Positions 30,058-39,360 of a stretch of DNA of 64,000 nt are shown piece after piece (positions within the stretch are counted from its first letter, which is position 1; each line of letters opens with the position of its first letter). This stretch comes from Rhizorhabdus wittichii RW1. GTDB taxonomy: Bacteria; Pseudomonadota; Alphaproteobacteria; Sphingomonadales; Sphingomonadaceae. The position numbers and the translations under genes are program-made. Location: assembly GCA_000016765.1 (NCBI GenBank), contig CP000699.1, positions 186,001-250,000 of the forward strand. Direction: 5' to 3'. The notes beneath the pieces were generated by a model. The model ran no database searches. It was not told where the DNA came from and saw only the letters and a list, made by a program, of their open reading frames with translations.

Positions 30058-30138
30058 CGTCATTCCGGCGAAAGCCGGAATCTCCCTTCTCTTTGTTGTG
30101 GAAAAGGCAGCGAGATCCCGGCTTTCGCCGGGATGACG
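30058..30138. repeat. Dispersed inverted-repeat element, subfamily A copy 1
   Basis: About 81 bp from CGTCATTCCGGCGAAAGCCGG to the complementary CCGGCTTTCGCCGGGATGACGG. Its inner sequence (TCTCCCTTCT) also occurs, in the same orientation, in the copy at 60185-60266. Confidence 0.75.
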
Positions 30139-30146
30139 GGGGGAGG

Positions 30147-32315
30147 CTACAAGAAGCTATACGGATCGACATCGACCGCGACGCGGACGCCGCGCGGCCA
30201 TTGCAGCGGGCCGAGCCAGTCGCGGATCACCTGCTGGACGTCGAGCGAGCGGCGGGCGTGGACCAGCAGGCGCTGCCGGTGGCGGCCGCGCAGCATGGCG
30301 AGCGGGGCGGGGGCGGGGCCGTAGACGTGCATGCCGTCGATGGCGGGCGCCGTCCGGCCGATCAGCCGCGCGGTGGTCGCCGCCTCCTCCAGCTTCTCGG
30401 CGGAGATGATGATCGCGGCGTAGCGGCCGAAGGGCGGCGCCTCGGCGATCTTCCGCGCCTCGGTCTCGGCCGTGTAGAAGCTCTGCGCGTCGCCCGAGAG
30501 CAGCGCCTGGATCACCGGGGCCTTGGGCGCATGGGTCTGGATATAGACATGGCCGGGCTTGGCGCCGCGTCCGGCGCGCCCGGCGACCTGGGCGATCTGC
30601 TGGAAGCTGCGCTCGGCCGCGCGCAGGTCGCCGCCCGACAGGCCGAGATCGGCGTCGATCACCCCGACGAGGGTCAGCTCGGGGAAATGATAGCCCTTGG
30701 TGACGAGCTGGGTGCCGACCACCACGTCGATGTCGCCCGCCTCCATCCGTTCGACGAACTCGGCGGCGCGGGCCGGGGTGGAGAGCGTGTCGGAGGTGGC
30801 GATCGCCACCCGCGCGTCGGGGAACAGCGCCGCCACCTCGTCGGCGATCCGCTCGACGCCGGGGCCGCAGGCGACCAGGCTGTCCTCGTCCTTGCACTCC
30901 GGGCATTCGGCGGGCGGCGCCATGCTGTGCCCGCAATGGTGGCATTGCAGCCGGCCGAGCAGCCGGTGCTCGACCATCCAGGCGGTGCAGTTCGGGCATT
31001 GGAAGCGGTGGCCGCAGGTCCGGCACAGCGTCAGCGGCGCATAGCCGCGCCGGTTGAGGAAGAGCAGGCTCTGCTCCTTCTTCTCGAGCCGGTCGGCCAG
31101 CGCGCGCACCAGCGTCGGCGCGATCCAGCGCCCGCGCGGCGGCGGATCGGCGAGCAGGTCGATCGCCTCGATCTCCGGCATCTCGGCGGCGCCGTGGCGC
31201 GCGGTGAGCTTCAATTCGGTGTAGCGGCCGATCGTCGCCTGCTGGCGCGTCTCGATCGCCGGGGTCGCCGAGGCGAGCACGATCGGGATCTCCTCCAGCT
31301 TGGCGCGCATCACCGCGACGTCGCGGGCATGGTAGAGGACGCCGTCCTCCTGCTTGAAGCTGGTCTCGTGCGCCTCGTCGACGATGATCAGGCCGAGGTC
31401 GCGATAGGGCAGGAACAGCGCCGATCGCGCCCCGACGACGACCTTCGCCTCGCCATGGACGATGCCGCGCCAGGCGCGCCGCCGCTGCGACTGGCGCAGC
31501 TCGCTGTGCCAAGCGACGGGGAGATGGCCGAAGCGCGCCTCGAAGCGCTTGAGAAAGGGTTCGGTCAGCGCGATCTCGGGCAGCAGCACCAGCGTCTGCC
31601 GGCCGGCGCGCAGCGCCTCGGCGACCGCTTCGAAATAGACCTCGGTCTTGCCCGATCCGGTGACGCCGTCGAGCAGGAAGGGCTGGAAGCGCTTCGCCGC
31701 GACCGCCTCCGCCAGCATGCCGGCGGCGAGCTGCTGCTCGTCCGACAGCTCGACCGCCTTATGGTCGGGATCGGGGGCGTCCCACGGCGTGTCGATCGAC
31801 ACCGTCACCGCCTCGATCGCGCCCGACTTGACGAGGCCGCGGATCACGCCCTCGGACACGTCGGCGATCGTCGCCAGCTCGCGGATCAGGCCCTGGCGCT
31901 GGCCGATCCGGTCGAGCGCCTGCTCGCGCTGCGGGGTCATCCGGCCGGGCCGCTCGCCGGTCGCGCGATATTCGACGATCGTCCGCGCGCCGTCGAGCGC
32001 GCTGGAGGAGGGCAGCGCCATCCGCAGCACCGCGGCGGGCGGCGCCAGATAATAGTCGGAGGTCCATTCGATCAGCCGGCGCAGCGGGGCGGCGAGCGGC
32101 GGGACGTCGTAGACGTCGAGCAGCGGGCGGAGCCGGTTGTCGCCGACCTGGTCGGCCGAGGGCAGCGTCTCCTCCTCCCACACCACGCCGACCATCTGCC
32201 GGGGGCCTAGCGGCGCGAGCACGATGCTGCCCGGCTCGACGACATGCTCGCGGTCGGCGCGATAGTCGAGCGGCCCGAGGGCGGGGTTGAGCAGGAGGAC
32301 ATGGGCGCGGGCCAT
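30147..32315 (-). CDS. priA: Primosomal protein N' (replication-restart helicase PriA)
   Basis: A 3'-5' helicase that reloads the replisome at stalled forks. It has 722 residues: Walker A GVTGSGKTEVY, DEAH in VDEAHETSFKQ, a zinc module with paired CxxC (CRTC, CPNC, CHHC, CPEC), and helicase C motifs (GTQLVTKGYHFP; QVAGRAGRG). ATG 32315 starts directly with MARAHVLLL; the upstream extension is not PriA-like. Transcribed away from fsa. Confidence 0.95.
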   Translation of the reverse strand: MARAHVLLLNPALGPLDYRADREHVVEPGSIVLAPLGPRQMVGVVWEEETLPSADQVGDNRLRPLLDVYDVPPLAAPLRRLIEWTSDYYLAPPAAVLRMALPSSSALDGARTIVEYRATGERPGRMTPQREQALDRIGQRQGLIRELATIADVSEGVIRGLVKSGAIEAVTVSIDTPWDAPDPDHKAVELSDEQQLAAGMLAEAVAAKRFQPFLLDGVTGSGKTEVYFEAVAEALRAGRQTLVLLPEIALTEPFLKRFEARFGHLPVAWHSELRQSQRRRAWRGIVHGEAKVVVGARSALFLPYRDLGLIIVDEAHETSFKQEDGVLYHARDVAVMRAKLEEIPIVLASATPAIETRQQATIGRYTELKLTARHGAAEMPEIEAIDLLADPPPRGRWIAPTLVRALADRLEKKEQSLLFLNRRGYAPLTLCRTCGHRFQCPNCTAWMVEHRLLGRLQCHHCGHSMAPPAECPECKDEDSLVACGPGVERIADEVAALFPDARVAIATSDTLSTPARAAEFVERMEAGDIDVVVGTQLVTKGYHFPELTLVGVIDADLGLSGGDLRAAERSFQQIAQVAGRAGRGAKPGHVYIQTHAPKAPVIQALLSGDAQSFYTAETEARKIAEAPPFGRYAAIIISAEKLEEAATTARLIGRTAPAIDGMHVYGPAPAPLAMLRGRHRQRLLVHARRSLDVQQVIRDWLGPLQWPRGVRVAVDVDPYSFL

Positions 32316-32459
32316 CCGCCCGTGCTTAGGGGGAGCCTCCGGCCGCCGCAATGCCACCCCCGTAGAAGCGGTGGATAACCCGTTCCGGGCCTAGGCGAGG
32401 GGCGTCGCGGCCGCTATAGGCAGCGGCAATCAGATATGCAGCCGGAAGGGCCTTCCTAC

Positions 32460-33113
32460 ATGAAATTCTTCGTCGACACCGCGGACACTGCCGACATCGC
32501 CGAAATGGCGGCGACCGGCCTGCTCGATGGCGTGACCACCAATCCCTCGCTGATCGCCAAGTCGGGCAAGCAGTTCGTCGACGTGATCGCCGAGATCTGC
32601 AAGATCGTGCCGGGCCCGGTGTCGGCCGAGGTCGTCGCGCTCGACCATGCGACGATGATGAAGGAGGCCGAAGTCCTCCGCAAGATCGCCGACAATGTCT
32701 GCATCAAGGTGCCGCTGACGATCGACGGGCTCAAGACCTGCAAGGCGCTGTCGGACGACGGCACCATGGTCAACGTCACGCTCTGCTTCTCGGCCAACCA
32801 GGCGCTGCTGGCCGGCAAGGCGGGCGCGGCGTTCATCTCGCCCTTCGTCGGCCGCCACGACGATGTCGGCCTCGACGGCATGGGCCTGATCGCCGACATC
32901 CGCCAGATCTACGACAATTACGACTTCGGCACCGAGATCCTGGTCGCCAGCGTCCGCCACCCGATCCACATCCTCGAATCGGCGAAGATCGGCGCCGACG
33001 TGATGACCGCGCCGCCGGCCGTGATCCGCGCGCTGTTCAACCATCCGCTGACCGACAAGGGCATCCAGGGCTTCATGGCCGACTGGGCCAAGACGGGGCA
33101 GAGCATCCTCTGA
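32460..33113 (+). CDS. fsa: Transaldolase-like fructose-6-phosphate aldolase
   Basis: A 217-residue member of the short transaldolase/FSA family. It begins [17 protein letters not shown], carries [17 protein letters not shown], and has the Schiff-base lysine in CIKVPLT, followed by [19 protein letters not shown]. These enzymes act as transaldolases or fructose-6-phosphate aldolases in central sugar metabolism; which activity dominates cannot be read here. GGAAGG lies upstream of ATG 32460. Confidence 0.9.
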   Translation: MKFFVDTADTADIAEMAATGLLDGVTTNPSLIAKSGKQFVDVIAEICKIVPGPVSAEVVALDHATMMKEAEVLRKIADNVCIKVPLTIDGLKTCKALSDDGTMVNVTLCFSANQALLAGKAGAAFISPFVGRHDDVGLDGMGLIADIRQIYDNYDFGTEILVASVRHPIHILESAKIGADVMTAPPAVIRALFNHPLTDKGIQGFMADWAKTGQSIL

Positions 33114-33466
33114 TCCCGCTGGCGCTGCTGCTGGCCGCCGAGGCGCCGGCAGCGGCGCCGACGATGCCTTCGACCTTGGGCGCCGCGATCGAGACGGCCA
33201 CCGCCTGCCCGCGCGGCCGGTCGGGCGAGATCGTGGTGTGCCGGCGCGGCAATGCGGCGGAACGCTACCGCATTCCCGAGGCGCTGCGCCCCGACGGCTT
33301 CGACTTCCACCAGGAAGCGGTCGACGGCGTATCGCGCGAGCGGCACCGGCTGATGGAAGGCGGCGAGAGCGGGATCGGTTCCTGCTCGCCGTCGGGGGCA
33401 GCGGGCGCGAGCGGCTGCCTGGTCCAGAAATTCCGGGCGTGGGAGCAGCAGAAGGCGGGGCATTGA
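33110..33466 (+). CDS. Small exported protein of unknown function, unusual start
   Basis: About 118 residues. The frame opens with a hydrophobic signal-like stretch ([15 protein letters not shown]) immediately after the fsa stop but has no ATG, GTG or TTG there; the in-frame codon at the right place is CTG 33110, overlapping the fsa TGA. The first ATG, 33164, would remove the signal. The mature part contains [17 protein letters not shown] and YRIPEALRP, typical of small secreted sphingomonad proteins, with two more cysteines near the end. Probably translated by coupling with fsa. Confidence 0.6.
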   Translation: MIPLALLLAAEAPAAAPTMPSTLGAAIETATACPRGRSGEIVVCRRGNAAERYRIPEALRPDGFDFHQEAVDGVSRERHRLMEGGESGIGSCSPSGAAGASGCLVQKFRAWEQQKAGH

Positions 33467-33475
33467 CCCCTTTCT

Positions 33476-33571
33476 CGTCATGCCAGCGAAGGCTGGCATC
33501 CATGTCTGTTCTCTCCCCGATGGCCAACTGGCTGATGAGAGACATGGGCCCCAGCCTCCGCTGGGGCGACG
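33476..33571. repeat. Dispersed inverted-repeat element, subfamily C copy 1
   Basis: About 96 bp from CGTCATGCCAGCGAAGGCTGGC to CCCCAGCCTCCGCTGGGGCGACG. Nearly the reverse complement of the copy at 54787-54882 (shared CATCCATGTCTGT and GAGAGACATGGGC). Lies between the small exported protein and DUF484. Confidence 0.75.
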
Positions 33572-33643
33572 TATATGGGTGAGGGGCTCACACCTCCCAC
33601 AATCCCCCATTGAGTGTTAACCAATGCAGGGTAAACTGCCCGC

Positions 33644-34204
33644 ATGGGAAGCGTGATCGACTTCGAGGGCGGCGCGATGGCCTCGCTCAAGCGGCGAATG
33701 GCCGAGGTCGAGGAGGCCAATCAGGACCTCATCGCCTTCGCGCGCGGCCATTCGGGCGCGGTCTCGTCGATCCATGCCGCGGTGCTCGCGGCGACCGAGT
33801 CGGACGGGCTCGATCATCTCATCCACATCGTCACCCAGGTCTGGCCCGACATGCTCGGCCTCGACGCGGTGTCGGTCGCGCTGTTCGTCGGCGACCAGGG
33901 GCTGCGCGCCGATGCGTCCGGCATGCAGTTCGTCGAGCGCCGGATCATCGAGCGGTCGATCGTCGACATCGAAGGCGTGGTGATGCGCAGCGTCGAGCGC
34001 GGCCACCCGCTGTTCGGCCCGGCCTCCGAACTGATCCGCGCCGAGGCGTTGATCCGGCTGTCTGCCGAGGCGCCGCTGCCGGGCGGGGTGCTCGCATTGG
34101 GCCAGCGCCGCCCGATGGGCTTCGACACCCGCGCCGGCTCCGAATTGCTGGGCTTCCTCGGCGCGATGCTTTCGCGCATGATAGGGCGGTGGTTGCTGCC
34201 CTAA
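33644..34204 (+). CDS. DUF484 (GAF-like) protein
   Basis: A 186-residue cytoplasmic protein with an N-terminal helix (SLKRRMAEVEEANQDLIAFARGH) and a GAF-like domain ending GSELLGFLGAMLSRMIGRWL. DUF484 genes sit directly before xerC in many proteobacteria, as here; the role is unknown. Its end overlaps the xerC start by 16 bp. Confidence 0.85.
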   Translation: MGSVIDFEGGAMASLKRRMAEVEEANQDLIAFARGHSGAVSSIHAAVLAATESDGLDHLIHIVTQVWPDMLGLDAVSVALFVGDQGLRADASGMQFVERRIIERSIVDIEGVVMRSVERGHPLFGPASELIRAEALIRLSAEAPLPGGVLALGQRRPMGFDTRAGSELLGFLGAMLSRMIGRWLLP

Positions 34205-35115
34205 CTTTAGACGATCATCCCGCCCGCGACATCGCCGTGGCGTGGGCCGATCATCTCCGCCGCGACCGGCGCCGGTCCGAGCATACCGTCCGCGCCTATC
34301 TCGCCACCGCGCATCGCCTGATCGCCTTTCTCGGCCGCCATCGCGGCGCGGCGGTCGACGGCGCGCTGCTGGCGCGGCTCGATCGCGGCGATCTGCGCGG
34401 TTATCTGGCCGAGCGGCGCGGCGAGGGGCTGTCCAACGTCTCGACCGCGCGCGAACTGTCGGCGGTCCGCAATTTCCTCGACTATGTCGCCGAGCGCGAG
34501 GGCGCGGCCAAGCCGGTCAAGGTGAAGGGACCGCGCATCAAGAAGGGCGTGCCGCGTCCGGTCGCCCCCGACGATATCGCCGCGATCGCCGAGGATGCGG
34601 CCGAGTCCGCCGCCGAACCCTGGATCGCCGCGCGCGACGAGGCGGTGCTGCTGCTACTCTACGGCGCGGGGCTGCGCATCGGCGAGGCGATGGCGCTGAC
34701 CGGCGACATCCTGCCGCTCGGCGATACGCTGAGCGTCACCGGCAAGCGCGCCAAGACGCGCATCGTGCCGATGCTGGCGCCGGTGCGCGAGGCGATCGAG
34801 CGCTATGTCGCGCTCAGCCCCCATGGCGCGGCGCCGGGCGAGATATTGTTCCGCGGCGCGCGGGGCGGGCCGCTCGCGCCCGAGCTGATCCGCCGCGCGA
34901 TGCGCGCCGCGCGGGTCCGGCTGGGGCTGGGCGAGCGGACCACGCCGCACGCGCTGCGCCACAGCTTCGCGACCCATCTGCTCGGCCGGGGCGCCGACCT
35001 GCGCTCGCTCCAGGAACTGCTCGGCCATGCCAGCCTGTCGTCGACCCAGGTCTATACCGGCGTCGACGCCGCGCATCTGATGGACGTCTACCGCAACGCC
35101 CATCCGAGGGCGTGA
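34189..35115 (+). CDS. xerC: Tyrosine recombinase XerC
   Basis: Resolves chromosome dimers at dif with XerD. It has 308 residues: an N-terminal SAM-like core-binding domain, then catalytic residues R (GAGLRIGEAMAL), K (GKRAKTR), HxxR (HALRHSFATHLL), H (LGHASLSS) and the nucleophile Y in TQVYT. The start is GTG 34189 inside DUF484; the reading frame upstream is antisense-like noise. The gene is in the core region and is not the island integrase. Confidence 0.9.
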   Translation: MVAALTLDDHPARDIAVAWADHLRRDRRRSEHTVRAYLATAHRLIAFLGRHRGAAVDGALLARLDRGDLRGYLAERRGEGLSNVSTARELSAVRNFLDYVAEREGAAKPVKVKGPRIKKGVPRPVAPDDIAAIAEDAAESAAEPWIAARDEAVLLLLYGAGLRIGEAMALTGDILPLGDTLSVTGKRAKTRIVPMLAPVREAIERYVALSPHGAAPGEILFRGARGGPLAPELIRRAMRAARVRLGLGERTTPHALRHSFATHLLGRGADLRSLQELLGHASLSSTQVYTGVDAAHLMDVYRNAHPRA

Positions 35116-35130
35116 TCCCCCCTCAAAAAA

Positions 35131-35281
35131 TCCTCCCTGGCCGCAGGCCGGGGAGGGGGACCGCCCATAGGGCGGTGGAGGGGTAGCCGCGTCCTCCTAC
35201 CGCACCGATGCTGGAAATGTGGGATTTACCCCTCCACCGTCCTGCGGACGGTCCCCCTCCCCATGCTCCGCATGGGGAGGA
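35131..35281. repeat. 151-bp inverted repeat with 55-bp arms
   Basis: Arms 35131-35185 and 35227-35281 are mirror images, with a 41-base loop. Inside the arms the matching short hairpins differ in sequence but stay self-complementary (CCGCCCATAGGGCGG versus CCGTCCGCAGGACGG), so structure is conserved rather than sequence. It occupies the gap between convergent xerC and the decahaem cytochrome gene and could terminate both. Confidence 0.75.
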
Positions 35282-35290
35282 TCGGGAGGC

Positions 35291-38200
35291 CTATTTCCGC
35301 GCCGGGACCCAGTCGGCGAAGGTCGGGGTGTCGCTGACCTTCCAGACCTGGCCCTTGGCGTTGAGATAGAGCTTCTCCATCTCGTTGCGCTTGAACGGGC
35401 GCGAGCCGAGGCGGCCGAAGATCGCGATCTGGTTGCCGCTCTCGTCGACGCCGCGGTCGCGGTCCAGGCCCTTCGACAGCGCCAGCGCGGGCGAGGGGGT
35501 CTTCGCCCAGGCGATCAGCTCGGGCTTGGGCGCGGGCGAGAAGCCGTAGAAATTGGGCTGGCTGTCCGGCGAGGTGAGCTGGATCACCTTCAGGCCGTTG
35601 CGGCCGTCGGCGACATAGGCGAACAGCGAGGCGTTGGTGGTGCCGACGATCACGTCCTCGGCATCGTTGAGCCGCCCGTCGAACGTCACCTTCTCGTAGA
35701 GCTTCGGCTTGAGCGGCCGGGTGATGTCGACGATCACCAGCCCGTCCTGCTTCGCCGCGACATAGGCATAGGTGCGGGCCAGGTAGATGCGCTGCGCATT
35801 GGCGATCGGCAGCGTCGCCGACGGGATCAGCACCGGCTTGTCGAGCTGGGTCACGTCGACGAGCTGGAGGCCGTCGGCGGTCGTCACCCACAGATAGCGG
35901 AACTGCAGCGCCGAGGCGCGGGCGTCGCGCAGCGGCACCGTCGCGGCGAGGCGCGGATGCTTCGGATCGCTGATGTCGACGACGACCAGCCCGACAGCGG
36001 CGGCGATATAGGCGTAGTTGCCGCCGATCGTGATGTGGCGCGCGCCGGCGAGGACGTTGTTCTCGTTCCAGGTGGCGGTGCGCTTCAGGAAGTTGTTGCG
36101 CGGCTCGCCGTCGGCCAGCGTCTCGACATTGACGACGATCAGGCCCTCCACCGAGTCCGTGACGAAGGCGTAGCGATAGATCTCGCCCATCTTCTGTTCC
36201 TGGTTCTCGGGATAATATTTGAGGATGTGGTCGTTGCGCTCGGTCGAGATCGCCTGGTCGGTCGGCAGCGCCATGCAGGTCGCGTTCTGCGACGGGACAT
36301 GGGTGTCGTGGCCGAGCGGGGAGAAGGGCGCGGTCAGGATGCGCTGCGAGGTGCCCTTGTTGGCGATCGACGCGACGTCATAGACGCGGAACCCGCCCTT
36401 GCCCTCGGCGACGAAGAAATATTCGCCGCGGAGCTGGACGCAGCGCGCCGCGCCGCCGGTCGGGTGATGGGTGTTGGCGAACTCCTCGAGCGAGTCCGGC
36501 TCGCCCGACAGCTTCTTGTCGAAGCGGGTGCCGCGCACCCATTCGATCAGCTCGCGGCCATGGTCGAGATGCTGCTTGTACCATTCCGGATAGGCATATT
36601 TGTGCAGGTAGGAGCCGATCACCGCCTGCGGCTCGTCCCATTCGGTCACGCGGATCGCCTCGATCCCCTTCTCCAGCCCGGTCCAGGCGTTGAGGCCGAC
36701 GAAGTTGACGAAGTTGGTGCCGAGCAGGTTGAGCTGGGCCATGATGGCGTTGTTGTCGTCTTCCTCCGACAGGTGGCAGTCGGTGCACTTCTTCGTCTCG
36801 GTCTTGCGGACGGTGTGCGGGAAGTGCGGCGCGAAGGCCTGGCTGGAGAAGCCGGCCGACGAGATCGGCGGCTGCTGCACATAGATGCGCTCGCGGTTCA
36901 GGTTGGTCGACGACAGCACCAGCGCGGATGTCGACCGGATCGGGGCGATGATGTTGCCCTTGGTCGTCTGGTGGATGCCGAGCTGGTACATCTCGTCGCG
37001 CGCGACCTGCGGGTTGTAGCTGGCGAAGTTGCGCGTCTCCCAGCCCTCATATTTGTGGGAGCTGGTCTTCCAGTTCGCCTCGATCGGCAGGTGGCAGCCG
37101 CCGCACGAGGTCGTCCACGACAAATGGCAGGTGAAGCAGGCCATCTTGTCGGTGTCGTGGGCGCGGTCGGCCTTGGCGATGCCCGGGCCCCAGAGATATT
37201 GGCCGGTGTCCTTGCCGGCCTTGCCCATCAGCTTGGAGCGCGCCGCCAGCGGGTTGAAATGGGCGCTGTTGCGGTCGACCGCCTCCTTGACGAGCGAGAC
37301 CTTCCATTCGAGCTTGGGATCGACGATCGAGCGCTGGATCAGCGCGCGCTCGCCATTGGCGTCGGTGGTCCACTCGAAGCGGCGCTTGCCGTCCTGGTTG
37401 CGCAGCAGCGACAGGTCGGTGCCGCCCGGAGGCGCGGCGGGGCCCGAGGTGCGCAGGGTCGGGAAATCGTCGGCGGTGCCGTGGCAGTCCTTGCAGCCGA
37501 TCTCGACCGCGGCGGCGACCTCGCCATAGATCAGGCCGCTGCCGTGGCTGTCCTGCGCGAAGTGGCAGTCGGCGCATTGCAGGCCCTTCTCGGCGTGGAT
37601 GTCCATCATGTGGACCGCCTTGCCCTTCTGTTCGCCGACGGGGGCGAATTCGGGCATGCCCGCCTTGCGGAACTTCTCGGGATCGTCGGGCGAGACGATG
37701 TTGCCGGCCTCGTCGAGCAGGTTGCCCTCGCGGTCGCGCTTGTAGACCGCGCGGAAGTTCCAGCCATGGCCGTGATAGTCGGCGAACTGGGTGTCCTTGG
37801 CGCGCGGATTGATGTCGTCATAGACGTTGCGCGTGAAGTCGAGATCGCCCCATTTGCCGATCGCGGCGGCGCCTTCGGGGTTGCGCTCGTAGACCGCGTG
37901 GCGCTCGGCCATGGTCGGATGCTTCTGCTTCTCCGGCCACATCAGCGGCGCGTCGGCCTCATAGTCCCACATCGTGTAGCCGAGGTAGGAATTGAGGAAG
38001 ATGTTGGGCTGGTGCATGTGGCAGTTCATGCACTGCGCGGTCGGGATCGCCTTGGTGAAGGCGTGCTCGATCGGGTGGCCCTTCTCCTTCATCGCGCCGA
38101 TCGGATGGCGCGGCGTGTCGGCGGTGCCGTGGTCGTCGCCGTGATCGCCTTTGGGACCGCTCCCCTTGGCGCCGTGGCCGCCATGGCCGTCGTCCTTGGG

Positions 38201-39352
38201 TTCGAGCCGGTCCTTGATCGTCGGGTCGACCGTCGCGGTCTGCCCGTCGCGGCCATATTTGGCGTAGATCAGGCTGTGGGTCGGATCGCGATCGTTGGCA
38301 TAGACGACGTGGCAGCCCGAGCAGCCCGAGCTGCGATAGTCGCCGGGCTGGTCGTTGGTGCCCATGAACCACATGAACGGGTCGTTGAGGCGCGTCTTGT
38401 GGAGGTTGAGCACGGCGATCGCGACGCGCAGGCCGGTGCCGGGGCCGCGGTTCGACTGCTTGAGGTCGGGACGACCCGGCTCCTCGAGGCGCTGGATGCT
38501 GCCGGTCGAGTTGGGCAGGCCGATCTCGGCGAAGGTGCTGTTGATCGTGCGGCCGCCGCGTTCGAACACGCGGAAGACGTCGGCGGGCGGGAGCACGTGC
38601 CAGGTCGGCAGCGGATAGACGACCGGCAGCGCGCCGCGCGCCTTCTGCTCGGGCGTCACGGTGCCCGCGGGCGTGCCCGGCGACTTGACCTGCGCCGGCT
38701 CGCCCTTGCTCGTATAGGCCTCGCCGAAGATGTAGTTCTTATAGGGGACGATGCCGTTGTTGTAGGCGCCGCCGCCGAAGAACATCGTGCCGGTCGACAT
38801 CAGCGAGCGCTCGGCCGCCTGGATGATCTCCAGGTGGCAGGAGCCGCAGGCCTGGCGCGCGACGCGATAGTCGCCCGGGTTGACGAAGCGCACATATTCG
38901 GGCGCCTCGCGGTTGAGCAGCGTGTAGCCGCGCTTCGGGTTGGCGGGGGAGGGCCAGTGCCAGCTCTCCGGATATTTCGGCAGGACGTGCGCCTTGTCGC
39001 GGGCGCGGGTATAGGCGGCGTCGCCCATCTTCGCGCCGGCATCGACATGGACGGTCGCGTCGCCGCCATGGCAGTCGACGCAGCCGAGCACGACCGCCTC
39101 GGTCTGGTGCATCGTCTTGCGGTCGGTCGCGGTGTGGCAGGAGACGCAGCCCGCGCTCTTGCCGTCGGCCTCGGCCCAGTCCTGGGTGCGCGGGGCGTCG
39201 GCGAATTTGGGATAGCTGCGCGCGACCGGCTTCTCGCCCTCGGAGGCCGGGGCGGGCGAGGGCGCCGAGACGAGGAAGGCGACCGCCGCCGCCAGCGCCA
39301 TCGCGCCGCGCGCCGCCCACCGCATCGTCACCAGGGATCCCAAGCCTCGCAT
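35291..39352 (-). CDS. Decahaem c-type cytochrome fused to an LVIVD-type beta-propeller
   Basis: A very large (1353-residue) exported protein with a signal peptide ending near PASEGE. Ten CxxCH haem sites start at residues 69, 91, 169, 344, 441, 593, 620, 739, 750 and 856. Between haems 4 and 5 lies a His/Gly/Asp-rich stretch (about 387-410). From about 960 to 1320 are repeated strands such as GLVVVDISDPKHPRL and DGLVIVDITRPLKPK, the LVIVD-repeat propeller. GAGG lies six bases before ATG 39352. It is the last gene of a four-gene operon with another multihaem cytochrome, an HbpS lipoprotein and a barrel. Electron transfer in the periplasm or at the outer surface is expected; the partner and acceptor are unknown. 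Confidence 0.88.
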   Translation of the reverse strand: MRGLGSLVTMRWAARGAMALAAAVAFLVSAPSPAPASEGEKPVARSYPKFADAPRTQDWAEADGKSAGCVSCHTATDRKTMHQTEAVVLGCVDCHGGDATVHVDAGAKMGDAAYTRARDKAHVLPKYPESWHWPSPANPKRGYTLLNREAPEYVRFVNPGDYRVARQACGSCHLEIIQAAERSLMSTGTMFFGGGAYNNGIVPYKNYIFGEAYTSKGEPAQVKSPGTPAGTVTPEQKARGALPVVYPLPTWHVLPPADVFRVFERGGRTINSTFAEIGLPNSTGSIQRLEEPGRPDLKQSNRGPGTGLRVAIAVLNLHKTRLNDPFMWFMGTNDQPGDYRSSGCSGCHVVYANDRDPTHSLIYAKYGRDGQTATVDPTIKDRLEPKDDGHGGHGAKGSGPKGDHGDDHGTADTPRHPIGAMKEKGHPIEHAFTKAIPTAQCMNCHMHQPNIFLNSYLGYTMWDYEADAPLMWPEKQKHPTMAERHAVYERNPEGAAAIGKWGDLDFTRNVYDDINPRAKDTQFADYHGHGWNFRAVYKRDREGNLLDEAGNIVSPDDPEKFRKAGMPEFAPVGEQKGKAVHMMDIHAEKGLQCADCHFAQDSHGSGLIYGEVAAAVEIGCKDCHGTADDFPTLRTSGPAAPPGGTDLSLLRNQDGKRRFEWTTDANGERALIQRSIVDPKLEWKVSLVKEAVDRNSAHFNPLAARSKLMGKAGKDTGQYLWGPGIAKADRAHDTDKMACFTCHLSWTTSCGGCHLPIEANWKTSSHKYEGWETRNFASYNPQVARDEMYQLGIHQTTKGNIIAPIRSTSALVLSSTNLNRERIYVQQPPISSAGFSSQAFAPHFPHTVRKTETKKCTDCHLSEEDDNNAIMAQLNLLGTNFVNFVGLNAWTGLEKGIEAIRVTEWDEPQAVIGSYLHKYAYPEWYKQHLDHGRELIEWVRGTRFDKKLSGEPDSLEEFANTHHPTGGAARCVQLRGEYFFVAEGKGGFRVYDVASIANKGTSQRILTAPFSPLGHDTHVPSQNATCMALPTDQAISTERNDHILKYYPENQEQKMGEIYRYAFVTDSVEGLIVVNVETLADGEPRNNFLKRTATWNENNVLAGARHITIGGNYAYIAAAVGLVVVDISDPKHPRLAATVPLRDARASALQFRYLWVTTADGLQLVDVTQLDKPVLIPSATLPIANAQRIYLARTYAYVAAKQDGLVIVDITRPLKPKLYEKVTFDGRLNDAEDVIVGTTNASLFAYVADGRNGLKVIQLTSPDSQPNFYGFSPAPKPELIAWAKTPSPALALSKGLDRDRGVDESGNQIAIFGRLGSRPFKRNEMEKLYLNAKGQVWKVSDTPTFADWVPARK

Positions 39353-39360
39353 CTACATCC

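Noticed and set aside
30093-32210. Long plus-strand frame opposite priA
   Set aside because: No domain signal; priA on the other strand has all helicase motifs. Similar long shadows opposite fliD/flhB, cysS, era, the barrel and HbpS genes were dropped for the same reason.
34189-35115. Tyrosine recombinase as the island integrase
   Set aside because: It is 16 kb from the attachment site, follows DUF484 as chromosomal xerC does, and has XerC-type motifs.
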